Positions 11,533-22,268 of a stretch of DNA of 64,000 nt are shown one piece after another. The position numbers and the translations under genes were made by a program. The stretch comes from Rhizophagus irregularis. Lineage: Eukaryota; Glomeromycota; Glomeromycetes; Glomerales; Glomeraceae. The notes under the pieces were generated by a model, which saw nothing but the letters and a program-made list of their open reading frames with translations, was not told the DNA's origin and searched no databases. The DNA lies in NCBI RefSeq assembly GCF_026210795.1, contig NC_089439.1, positions 1,860,001 to 1,924,000 on the forward strand. The letters are read 5' to 3'. Within the stretch, counting starts at the first letter, position 1. Each line of letters starts with the position of its first letter.

Positions 11533-12393
11533 TAACATCAAGAATTCATTTTTAAGATAATATGGTTTGAATAAATGCATAAATAATATTGAACATAATT
11601 ACGAAAAGAAATACAGTTACAAAAGACTTATTCTGTACCTTATTATAATAATAACTTGAGATCTACTTACCCAAAAAAACATCATATGAAAAAATACATA
11701 TGGTATATTATTCTAATATATATATTCAAAAGTAAAAAATATAAAAAGATAGTTATGGAATAGCAATAGTTTATAAAGACTGATACATACCTACTAAATT
11801 ATCTTTTGCTTAATTTTTGTAATATTGCGCTGCGAAATATAAAAAAAAATACGTTACTACAACTGATGCAATTATAACATGAGATTTGGTGAATATCTTC
11901 TACATACTCCCTTAAGTAACATCACAGTCTAGTAAGCCTCAACCACACCCTGTTGTAAAGAAGGTACATAACTGACTCTTTAGACTTCACAATAGGATAT
12001 TGTGTGGTAGAGAATCTGAAAATATAAATATATTCTATTTTCATACCTATTTAACAGCTTTAAAAACCTTTTATCGATAAATATAAACACAATATTAATG
12101 TAACTTTTTAACAAAAAATAAACACATAAGCAAAGTATTAAAGTATTTTTTAATAAAAGTTTAATAAAAGAAAGAAAAATAAATATTAAAGATAAAAAAG
12201 TCAAACGGTAATAAATAAACAAAAGATCTTAATAAATAATGCAATATTTACTATTTTTAACTACACTAATTATAATAGATAATCTGCGTTTAACTATTTT
12301 TAGAGAGAATTAATAAATTTACCAAATAACGGGTTATCTGATTTATTCAATTCTACCAGCATTATAACCATTATTTTATTAGATGGAATGATA

Positions 12394-12410
12394 AAGTAAA
12401 ATTTACTTTT
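12394..12410. repeat. Recurrent AAAGTAAA-N-TTTACTTT palindrome
   Basis: An 8-bp-arm palindrome with one central base. The same motif occurs at about 14809-14825 and 16848-16864, inside two introns of the transposase gene, and in a near-identical form at about 19233-19249. Confidence 0.5.
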
Positions 12411-12470
12411 TATTATTTAAACATGTTTAAATTGCAAATAACGGGTTATCTGACTAACATAGACCGGTAT

Positions 12471-13357
12471 TTAATATCTATATTTTTCATTTTCTACCTC
12501 TTCCACGTCTTTCTTTTTTTTTTGGCTATTTTGTGGTGCTTCTAAAGGAGATTCTTGTTGCAGAGGAAGTACTGGAGATTCTTCTTGTGTTCTTCGTGTT
12601 TCTTCTTGTCGTGCTACTTCTTTTTGCACTTCTTGTGCCACTTCTTCTTGCACTTTTTGTGCTGCTTCTTCTTGCACTTCTTGTGCTGCTTCTTCTTGCA
12701 CTGGAAGAGTTCGATTTTTTTTTTTGTTTAAATAGTATCCTAAAAATAAAATAACAAATGATTAATAACAAAAATAAAACAAATAATTTACAAAATTATT
12801 ATAACTCACGTTTTCTTTGAATGGTACTGATTAACATTTCTTTGACAGCCCAGTCACCTGCAGTTACAGGAAAATCGGGAGCTTTCTTCTTAAACTACAA
12901 TGAAAAGTTAGTTGGCTATCAATAAACTTTTTGAAAAAAAAATAATAATAATGAAAGACAATATTTATAGCACGAACAACTTGGGATGTTACCAAGGTCT
13001 TTTGGATTCTATAACTTAAAGCAAAATCCACATTTTTCTCATAAAGACACTCCCTCATCATATCCTATTATAAAAATAATGAGTAAAATAATAAAATATA
13101 AATTTAACTTTTTATTAAAAAGCTAAAATAATTAATTACTAAATAGCTGAGCCAGCGCTGCTTTTGATCTCTTAAGCCGATAGCGTCCTGTAATTTATAT
13201 TTATGCGTGAGCCTATAGATTGGCTTAGCCTATGATATTAAAATAATGAGCGATAGAACATTAACAATATGATATTCTTAATACTTTATACCTCAGACGG
13301 AAGAACATTCAAATCGATAGGAGATAAAACAGTGTTAGAGTTGTTAGAGGAAGACAT
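12471..13357 (-). CDS. Five-exon gene, unknown function, C-terminal QEE(A/V)AQ repeats
   Basis: Exons 13292-13357, 13140-13229, 12993-13064, 12810-12894 and 12471-12739 join in frame to 193 codons. Every junction is GT-AG (gtataa, gtaatt, gtaaca, gtgagt donors; catag, aatag, tgtag, tttag acceptors). The N-terminal part is compact (LSPIDLNVLPSE, then KPIYRLTHKYKLQD, then DFPVTAGDWAVKEML). The last exon encodes a basic stretch (YYLNKKKNRT), then about five short repeats of the type VQEEAAQE, then a Gln/Glu/Lys tail. No known domain is recognised; the repeat part is probably helical or disordered. Correct phasing at four introns makes chance unlikely. The model rests on splice signals only. Confidence 0.7.
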
Positions 13358-13609
13358 GTCGAAAATAAGAAAAAGAGTTTAAGTTTAAGTTTGGAATAAT
13401 ACAAGCGTGAACTTATCTTTTTATAGAGATATACACGTTATTGAGAAATGTCCCGTGCCAATTTGATGCGCGTGTCAATTTGATATACGCGTTATTATTA
13501 ATTACTGATACATTGTCATACTTTACTTTTTTCTAAGACTATAATATCAACGATTAGAAATCATTTTTATTACTATTAGTTTTTATGCTAAATAATAATT
13601 TATTACATT

Positions 13610-16600
13610 TTATTCAAGATTTTCCCAATTAGCATCATCAAATGCATTTTCTTTATCAATTGTAAAATACTTGTTATCTATTTTTGCAAATCCTACGCAA
13701 TGGTCTACACACCTTACATCAATAAATTCTTTTGATTTAAATTGAGTAAAATATTTACATTCATATTCATCATCTATTATTTTTGATGTTAATTGTACAT
13801 AAGCGAGCATGTGAATTTTATCATTAAATTTATGTACAAAAAAATAATCTACTATCCCATAAATATCTACAATTATGAGTTGAGGAAGTGCATTTGGTCT
13901 ATGAGAAACTTTATCTATTGTATGTCTTATCTAAATTACAAGCAATAATAAATCAATAATATAATTGATAATGATGATGATGATAAATGATTTCTTACCT
14001 GAATACAATAATTATTTCTTGCGATCTTATTCTTTCTTTTTATCCAATGACTGCTAATATAATGCCCATCTGATGTCCTTAGTCTTCCATATTTCATGCC
14101 ATAATTATTAATGTTCTAATAAATTTAAAAAAAAACTAAATATATCTTGAATAATTTGATTAGTCTAACAAAAAAATTTTTTTACATTTACTGAGTTTGA
14201 TCCTTCATAAAATTTAATCAGATGTTTGTGCTCTTGTCCTGATAAAGAATATTGTATAGAAGGCCAATAAAATTCTTCTTCATATTCTTTGATATCACAA
14301 AATACCTGTTTACTATTCCATTGTTTTGGTAGTTTTTCTTTAAAAATAGATTTAGAAATAGAAAAGAATGGCAACAAATAAAATTGTTGTAATAAGGTAA
14401 GCGTGTTTGATAGATTACTATAAGGATTAAGTCTTGATTTAATAAGTAGTTGTAAAATACCACAAATTTTCTCCATTGGAAATTGCCAGTGTGTCCAACT
14501 AGGACCACAATATTTAATACAGTTTGCCACATGTAAAAGATAGTGAAAACTTATCTGACATGCTGTTAAACGTTGACTATTATGCTGATAATATTCTCTA
14601 AAATAAACAACAAATCTTTATAAAAAAATGAAAGATGATAAATGAAAAATTAAATTAAACATTATTACCTCTCATAATAATCCAAGAATTTTTTAAGTAA
14701 TTGTTGAACATCATCTACTTGATCTTCTGATATTACAGGCTCTAAACAAAGCTTTACAGCTTTTACAATATTTGACCATCCTTGAAGATGCCTATTTAAC
14801 AAATAAAAAAGTAAATTTTACTTTTCATTAATGTAGATTGATAGATAATAGTCATAATACATATATACTTTTTGATAAATACCTTTTATTTAAATATTTC
14901 CTTAATAATGGTAATGAAAATAAAATAATCCAGTTTCTCCACTCTACTGCTTTATAACCATTATGATATTTAAGTATATCTCGTGGAGGGCGTCCTATTT
15001 CATTAGGCATATCTTTTTTGATTTTTTCCATTTGTGCGCCAATAATTTCCCATTGTGATTTTGATAATTCATAATCATTAGACATTGGGAGATTATTGAA
15101 AAATTTACCAGTCCAATGCGCATACATTTGTGGGGCCATATTTTCAAAAAATAAATGCATAATGTCTGTTGGAAAAGACCATGGAAATAAGATTGTTTTT
15201 AGTTTGAGCAACTCACTTGGCCCTTTAATTCCTATAAATATAAAATAATTTTTAATATATAATTTTTATTTAATGTAATTGGTTTTAAAAATAAAATATA
15301 CCTGCCTGTTTCTTTTATCATATTATTTTTTTGAATTTTAATTGTTTCACTGTCAATTAATTTAGCCATATTGACAGTATCATCATGATTTCGTATATTA
15401 TAAACAGTATCAGATGATGGATAGTATATGTGATGGTTTGATGGATGACAGATTCCTTCTATCATACAAAAGCGGCAGGCCTTATATGAGTTATGCCCAG
15501 TTAAGTTTAAGCTTTTGCTTAATGCTGGGATATCTCCCGTCCATATTAATAAATGTGCACGTAAAATAAATTGTTCATTTGTACGTCCATCTATACAAGG
15601 AACTCCTTCTAAAATTTTTAATAACAATTTAATAAAAAATTTTTAACAAAATCATTTTTTGTTATGTTAGAATAAGTTTACCTTCAAGTTCCTGTAATTC
15701 TTTTACTAAAGGATGTAAAAAAGAATTGAAATCTTTTGGCGAACGGGGTCCTGGTATTATCATCGTTACTAAAAGATTTTCTTTTTTTACACGAATGTGA
15801 GGGGGTAAATTATTATTTATTAATAATATAATCCAACAATCATCGGTCTTCTGTTCAAAAATTTGATATCCGTCACATGACCCAGATAACGCGATATCTC
15901 TTTCATCTTTAAAATAATTCCTTTGTAATAAGTCTTGATATAACCTATTTAATCCAGACAATATATTAGTATCCTATAACTAATTACTCTTAAATATAAT
16001 TTACTTAAATTACTCACATCCCATCAAATATATCAGCATACATTTTTTCATTTTCTCCATTTTTTCCTTTAGTTTGAAAATAAGTATTTCTATATTGTAA
16101 TTCTTCAGCCCTTTCTTTATCTTTATATTGAATTATTAGTCGTTCTTTTAGAGAGAAAAAAAATGTTGTATTTACAGGTTTACTATTGTCATCAAATCTA
16201 TTTTCATTACAAATAGGTCAGGTCGTTAGATTTTTATATAATGATGTAAACGCTATACAACTGTTTTTGCAAGTATCATATTTTTGCGGTTTAAAAGGAA
16301 TTATGTTATTGATTTTTTTTTTCAACTTATAAATTGTTAAATTAGAATTAATATTATCGAGTATTTTGTTAAATGCAATATCAGATATCGAATGAAGTAC
16401 TTTTGTATGTAAAAGGCGTAAGCCTTTGATCAATTCGTCTAAAATAAATAAAAAAAAGTAATTAAAAATTGTAATTACAATTATCGATGTAATATTAAAT
16501 ATATACCATCATTTATGTCTTCTATGTCATTAAATTTATTGTCCATTTCTGTAAATTCATCATTCTCTTCAGAAACATCACTTTCAGTTTCCATATCTTC

Positions 16601-17129
16601 TACTTTATCATTTTCATCATTATCAAGACTTGGATTATCATCACAATCATAATCTTGATTTGGATTGTTATTATTACCATTATCTTCATCAAGACTTGAA
16701 TTATCATTATCACCATTATAATTTTCATTATAATTGTTATAATCTTGACTTGGATTGTCATTGTCACCATTATAATCTTCTTGACTTGGATTATTATTAT
16801 CGTCTTCATTATCAAGACTACTTTGATGAATAATATAATTAGCAAAAAGTAAAATTTACTTTTTATTATAATTTCATTAATTACCTCTCATTATCTGAAA
16901 GACTATTCACCAAATTTATATTCGATTTATCTAATTCATCAAACTTTCTTTTTTCAGCTACATTATAACTTGAAATTGATTCACTACTGCTTTCTGTTCC
17001 TGATTCATTAATTTTTTCAATACATGCTTTTTCTTTTTCTTGATGTTTTTTAAAAGTTTTTTTAGTAGACAACCACTTTCCACCACCAGGATTTATTTTA
17101 CAGATACGGCAAGAGCAGAAATATTGCAT
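13610..17129 (-). pseudogene. Tnp2/CACTA-type transposase gene, ten exons, one nonsense codon
   Basis: Exons that join in phase: 16885-17129, 16507-16820, 16018-16438, 15682-15944, 15306-15608, 14883-15231, then four more ending at 13610. The start peptide MQYFCSCRICKINPGGGKWL is Cys-rich. Exon 2 encodes an Asp/Asn/Glu-rich low-complexity tract. The core has DIALSGSCDGYQIF, LLINNNLPPHIRVKKENLL, IIPGPRSPKDFNSF, WTGDIPALSKSLNLTGHNSY with a downstream CRFC, FPTDIMHLFFENMAPQMY and WTHWQFPMEKICG, the order seen in fungal Tnp2-type transposases. One TGA (16218-16220) falls where TGC is expected in a C-P-I-C motif. The exon 5 donor must be GC (cag-gcaggt, near 15306) to keep frame. All other junctions are GT-AG. 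No CACTA-like terminal repeats were found, so this may be a domesticated, stranded or freshly broken copy. Confidence 0.82.
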
Positions 17130-17319
17130 TATTATAAGAACGAAAATTAGGAGTTTTTTTTTTAATTATCTGGAAAAAAAAATGTTATTTTGGGGTACAT
17201 TCTAATTCATCCATACACCTGTTTTCATCACAACTGTCACGTAAATATAAATATTCCTGTCACGTATGTACTCTACCACAGCCACGTAAATAATTTTTAT
17301 TTTTATAACGTATGAAAAA
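17130..17319. promoter_or_regulatory. Putative shared divergent promoter with three CACGTA motifs
   Basis: The 190 bases between two divergently oriented start codons hold gtcacgta at about 17237 and 17260 and ccacgta at about 17281, each before an AT-rich stretch. No ORF lies here. The spacing implies both genes share one control region; the factor is unknown. Confidence 0.4.
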
Positions 17320-19134
17320 ATGAACTCTGGTGAGTTTTTTTGTATAAAGGGTTTACCTTAGTTGATAAGGTTTTTTATGTTGCCTTTTTTGATAAAGGTT
17401 TTATAAGGTTTTTATGTTGATAAGGTTTTAACCTTCGTTGATAAGGTTTTTAAGGTTTTTATGTCACCTTTTTTGATAAAGGGTTTTTTTTTTTATGTCG
17501 CCTTTTTTGATAAAAGTTTTTTTTTTTTTATGTCGCCTTTTTTGATAAAAGTTTTTTTTTTTTTATGTCGCCTTTTTTGATAAAGGCTTTTTTGTTTTAT
17601 GTCGCCTTTTTTTGATAAAGGTTTTAACCTTCGTTGATAAGGTTTTTAAGGTTTTTATGTCGCCTTTTTTTGATAAAGGTTTTAACCTTCGTTGATAAGG
17701 TTTTTAAGGTTTTTATGTCACCTTTTTTTGATAAAGGTTTTGATAAGGTTTTTAAGGTTTTTATGTCGCCTTTTTTTGATAAAGGTTTTAACCTTTGTTG
17801 ATAAGGTTTTTAAGGTTTTTATGTCACCTTTTTTTGATAAAGGTTTTAACCTTCATTGATAAGGTTTTTTTGTTTTATGTCGCCTTTTTTTGATAAAGGC
17901 TTTTTTGTTTTATGTCGCCTTTTTTTGATAAAGGTTTTAACCTTCGTTGATAAGGTTTTTAAGGTTTTTATGTCGCCTTTTTAAAGGTTTTTATGTCACC
18001 TTTTTATGTCGCCTTTTTATGTCACCTTTTAAAGGTTTTTATGTCGCCTTTTTATGTCACCTTTTTAAAGGTTTTTATGTCACCTTTTTTGATAAAGGTT
18101 TTTTTTTTATGTTGCCTTTTTTTGATAAAGGTTTTAACCTTCGTTGATAAAGGTTTTTTTTATTAATTAACTTATTGTTATTTTTTTCACATTTACACTT
18201 AAGAAACTTGCCATCCTGATGCATGCGCGCTGTTTCTTGGCGGTGATAATCTTGCAGATCTTCAGTCCAAAGTAATTGAGGACTGGATCAAAGTAAACGA
18301 TAAAATTCCTCAAGATTTTATTCATGTTATAAAAAAAAAAGACGAGTATGTATAAACTTATTAATAATGGTTTAAAATTTAAATTTTTAATGAACTAATA
18401 GAGAATTTTAAACTTTTTAGTTATGGATTTATTCATTTTGAGAATAAGCATTATAGAGAAGTATTTTTTAATAAAGTAAAAGGGCTAAGGATTAATTTGG
18501 ATAAAGAAAAAAAGGTCGTTGTCAAATTTCAACCCGTCAAAAGAAAATTCGACCATCATAGTAATAAACATGTATGTAATTTGATAATTTTTAAAAAATA
18601 TTGAAGCATAATTAAGTTATTATTATTAAAGTACTTATTAACTTACAGGATCCCGTTGGGCGGCCATACCATGATTTATTTGATAATAGGTAATGTTCTC
18701 GTTTTAATATATAAATTGTAAGTTTACTGATTTATATACACTTACTTTTAATATTCATTATATAGAACTCATTTTATTATAATTGTAAGCCTACCTTCAA
18801 TCGTTGAAGAAAATGAGATTGAGTTGCACATGGAAGGGGAGGAGATTATAATTAGCGGAAAATATAAAGAACTCAATTTCGATGGAGATATTTTAAAAAA
18901 ATTAATACCGGTCGGCGATTTTGAGTATACATTTACATTACCTTCAAAGTAAGTTGTTAAATTGATAAATTATTTATTTATTATTTATTATTATACATAT
19001 TCATTAACTCTTATTAATATAATAGAATTAATCATAATAGCAAGGTAAAGATAGAAAAAATAGAAAATTCAAATATATTTAAAATAGAAATTAAAAAGGA
19101 AGAAAATAAACGTATAAAACTTTTATTTGAATAA
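17320..19134 (+). CDS. Six-exon gene with C-terminal Hsp20/alpha-crystallin-like domain
   Basis: Exons 17320-17329, 18204-18345, 18421-18571, 18649-18689, 18766-18948 and 19026-19134 join exactly to 211 codons plus stop. All junctions are GT-AG and phases match throughout. Residues about 1-100 begin MNSETCHPDACALFLGGDN and contain YGFIHFENKHYREVFFNK; the fold is unknown. Residues about 110-211 read like an alpha-crystallin domain: FIIIVSLPSI, EIELHMEGEEIIISGKY, DFEYTFTLPSKI, SKVKIEKI and IFKIEIKK, matching the alternating strand pattern of small heat-shock proteins (holdase chaperones). The first exon is only ten bases (ATG AAC TCT G), and its intron contains the minisatellite at 17334-18170. 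Exon 1 is the least certain part; exons 2-6 are strong. Confidence 0.7.
17334..18170 (+). repeat. Intronic minisatellite (gataaggtttttaaggttttta...)
   Basis: About 0.8 kb of variable units built from aaggttttaaccttcgttgataaggt, tttttaaggtttttatgtcgcc and ttttttgataaagg. The regular unit is about 60 bp between 17600 and 17960; shorter units (tttttatgtcaccttttta) occur at 17970-18080. The segment aaggttttaacctt is a perfect palindrome. It lies between the proposed donor (17330) and acceptor (18203) of intron 1. Confidence 0.8.
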
Positions 19135-19264
19135 ATAAATTTGGTATGTTGTCAAAATCTGATGGTACATTTTCGTAATTTACATGACTTTGGTGATTAC
19201 TATAATAGTAATGGTTACACTTACAATTAATAAAAGTAAGATTTACTTTTTGTAAGATAATTAA

Positions 19265-19538
19265 TTATCTTTTAGTTATTACAAAAGACTACTTTCTGAA
19301 TTTATATCTGATTTATCCAGTTCATCATCTTTGAATTTTCTTTTTTCAGCTGCATTGCAACTTGAAATTGATTCACTATCGCTTTATTTTCTTTTCTGAT
19401 TCGCTTTCTGTATCTATTTTATTAATTTTTTCAACACTTTCTTTTACCTTTTTTTGATGTTTTTTTAAAAGTTTTTTTGGTAAATAACCAACCACCATTA
19501 ATAATTTTACAAATTCGACAAGAACAAAAATATGGCAT
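19265..19538 (-). pseudogene. Truncated copy of the transposase first exon
   Basis: The minus-strand peptide starts MPYFCSCRICKI, followed by GGWLFTKKTF, KKHQKKVKESVEKIN, DTESES, and AEKRKF..DELDKSDIN, clearly homologous to the transposase exon 1 at 16885-17129. At least one indel shifts the frame within an A run near 19465 and another near 19385. Homology appears to continue into intron 1, including the AAAGTAAA-type palindrome at about 19233. Nothing like the downstream exons follows. Confidence 0.7.
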
Positions 19539-19544
19539 GCACAC

Positions 19545-20052
19545 ACTGAACAATTGTAAATGAGGACGCACACAAATCACGCATTGCATAATTCAAATTA
19601 TTTATATGGAGGTAATTTAAACGTCTCCCAAATTTTTTTATTATTTCATTATTACGAATTTGTGAAACAGATATTTACTTTTTACCAATGTATGTGCTAT
19701 TGTCTTTTATAGAAATTATGAATTTTTTTTTCTCGAGTTGCGTTGATACTGATATCCTTGTTGTGCAACTTGGGTATCAATGTAATTATTGATAGCGAAC
19801 AAGTACCAGGTTTTATATATATGAAGTTTATTGCGAAAAACTGATACATTTTAATAAAAAATATACAAAATGTAAAATTTCTTTTTGATAAACAATAAAT
19901 AATTTTATGTAATAAAGTGAATTAAGCAAATTTTTATTTATTTATTTAATTATTTGGTGCATTTTTAGTATTATAATACAAATTTTATGATACACATTAT
20001 TTTTCGCAAGAATGAAAGAAAGAAAAAGGAACAATTAATAAATGGATTAAAA
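19545..20052. other. Intergenic, no gene seen
   Basis: AT-rich DNA without a supported ORF; the right end is presumably 3' UTR of the minus-strand gene ending at 20053. Confidence 0.5.
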
Positions 20053-22268
20053 CTACATTTCGTCATCATCAGCAATAAAATCCTTTAAATTTTCATCGAC
20101 TCCATTAAAATATGCTTTAACAATATTAAGCTTAGCTTCTTTCATAAACTTTTTTCCTTCTCCGCACATAGTTGGACCTTTCTTATAATCAGCCATTTGT
20201 CCTGTTCTTACCAAATTAAGCCAAATTTTAAAATTGGCGCCAACTTTCATTTTACTTTTGAAGAATGTGGGTGTAATTTCTTCAAATACATCCAAGAGAA
20301 CCCAATTGCTGTTGGATACTTGTAATAACCTATATATCCTTGGCGAGATCTGAAGCATTAAATCCAAATCTCCAAGATCTATGTTGGGATATTCTTCTAT
20401 TATTTTTTTCTTGGCTTGTGATCTGGTTGTCTCCCCTCTATTTCGTTTAAGATTTGCAGAACAAAATGCCTGCAAGCAAACATATGATTTCCAGACTTCC
20501 ACGTGAAAGCGTAGATCTTTACGTCGCAAGATTTCTTTGGCGACTTGACTTTTTGTACTTCCTGTGACTGAATTAAAAATATTATCCACTAATTTATGTA
20601 ATATATTTTTAATTTCATTTTCATCTTTAGCTATAAATGGAACTCTAGTATGATTTGAGAAAGGAATATCCATCAAAATTATATCATTCAAAGAGTCACC
20701 AATTAATTGTTTGAAGCCTTTTAAGAATGAAAATTCTGAATCGTTCATTAGGTGATTTATAATGGCTTGTCTGTACAATTCATTCCGGGAGAAAATCTTT
20801 TTATCGCGAGTAGGAGGACAAGTCGGCAATTTATGGATAAATTGCAATATTTCGTGTAAATCTTTACCAAGATTTACAGCTTTGTCATCAAGATTATAAT
20901 TTTTTTCATTCTTTTTATGATTTTTTCCATCACTTTCGTTGTCCGATGATACTTCTTCAAATTTTTCAAATCCTGGATTTTCTTTGACAGGTCCCAGCCT
21001 CTCAGATGGTCCTTCAGGTGGTCCCTCAGGTGGTCCCTTGAATAATCTCGGATTTTCTTTGACAGGTAACAATTCTCCTTTATGAAGTCTCTTTTTACCC
21101 TTTCTATATTGAGCTTGATGTTTAAGCTTCTGACTCCCTTCATTATTTGGTAATCCATTATCATTACCTTCACCTGATGATTGAATATAAACGTATGGTT
21201 CTTCGTTTCTTGTGCAATATTGAGTTTTGATATTTAGGTTTCTGACCTTCTTCATCATCTGGATACGAGTACAAGATTAAAGCGCCATCCTCTTCAGTGA
21301 CCAGCACTGTGTTGTTGTTAGAATTTAAATTTACACCGCTAATATTCATTTTCTTCATTGTTCTCAAAGAAATAAGCCATTCGTCGATAATATTAGAGCC
21401 TAATTTATTAATAAGTCTCTCTTTTTTATCTTCACTATCATTATTTATATCATCGTTATTATCTTTATCGACGCTATTATCTTTATCATTCTCGATATCT
21501 GTATTTAAAAAGTTAATAATTAAGTAAAAAAAAATACGTTATATTTTAATAAATCTTAATTTGTACCATTTGAAGTTTAATTACTAGGATCGTCAGTTAT
21601 ATCATCGTTATTATCTTTATCGATGCCCTTGTCTTTATCATTCTCGACATCTGTATTTAAAAAGTTAATAATTAAGTAAAAAAAATGGGTTATATTTTAA
21701 TAAATTTAATAAGTTTCATTACTAGAATCATCGGTTATATCATCGTTATTATCTTTATCGATGCCATTATCTTTATCATTCTCGACATCTGTATTTAAAA
21801 AGTTAATAATTAAGTAAAAAAAATGGGTTATATTTTAATAAATCTTAATTTGTACCATTTGAAGTTTCATTACTAGGATCGTCAGTGATGGTATTATCAG
21901 AACTTTCTATAAAACGAGAAAAATAATAATTACTTTTTGCTTTTTGTAAATAATGGTAAAAAAAGAAGTAGACCTTACCTTCTTTCTTAGGATATAAATC
22001 ATTACCGTTATCTTTGAGATCGTTGAAGATTTAAATTTTACATTTTAATTATATTATACAATATTATAAAATAATGTTAAACCTCAACACACCTGAACTT
22101 TTAACTTTCTTATTGTATGATGGTTTTTGTTCATTATCAATAAGATCATCTATAAAAAAAAAAAAGAAAAAGAGAATTTTACTTTTTGCTTTTTTTATTT
22201 ATAAAAGATAAAAACATAAAATAGACTTTACCTCCCTTGGAATGCTTTTTATTTGAAGTTTTTCTCAT
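20053..22268 (-). CDS. Multi-exon gene, unknown function, with acidic duplicated exons
   Basis: ATG at 22268 (MRKTSNKKHSKG), short exons with phase-1 boundaries, then a long last coding part ending at 20053 (...KDFIADDDEM). Early exons are Asp/Asn/Lys-rich (NDKDNGIDKDNNDDITDD). The final exon begins DIENDKDNSV and contains RLINKLGSNIIDEWLISLRT. Near 21180-21250 an intron (gtcaga..atcag) restores frame into EGNDNGLPNNEGSQ. The remaining ~400 residues include a Pro/Gly stretch (LFKGPPEGPPEGPSERLGPV) and a globular part (KRNRGETTRSQAKKKIIEEY, LQISPRIYRLLQVSNSNWVL). No domain was recognised. Two of the duplicated exons are damaged (see repeat entry), so the transcript must skip them or the gene is failing. 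Confidence 0.55.
21430..21906 (-). repeat. Tandemly duplicated exon-intron unit (~140-150 bp)
   Basis: Landmark ctgtatttaaaaagttaata recurs at 21499, 21651 and 21789. Each unit comprises an acidic exon (GTCGAGAATGATAAAGA...) plus the intron donor side (gtacaaattaag) and acceptor (aaatacag). One copy has TAA in place of the GAA Glu codon near 21590. Another has lost its donor through a deletion near 21705. All these exons are phase 1 at both ends. Confidence 0.65.

Larger units (their letters stand above)
10748..12470. other. AT-rich intergenic region
   Basis: Besides the tandem repeat at 11168-11532, the region holds many ttaagtatatttt-like iterations (10760-11110) and a repeated 19-mer-like segment aaataacgggttatctga at 12323 and 12437. 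An 80-codon minus-strand ORF at 11980-12222 is A/T noise. No gene was found. Confidence 0.5.

Noticed and set aside
16600-16845. Open frames on both strands in the 16.6-16.8 kb region
   Set aside because: They are shadows of the Asp/Asn-rich low-complexity exon 2 of the transposase gene.
13560-17300. Search for CACTA-type terminal inverted repeats around the transposase gene
   Set aside because: No CACTA or similar matched ends were found on either side, so element borders are not claimed.
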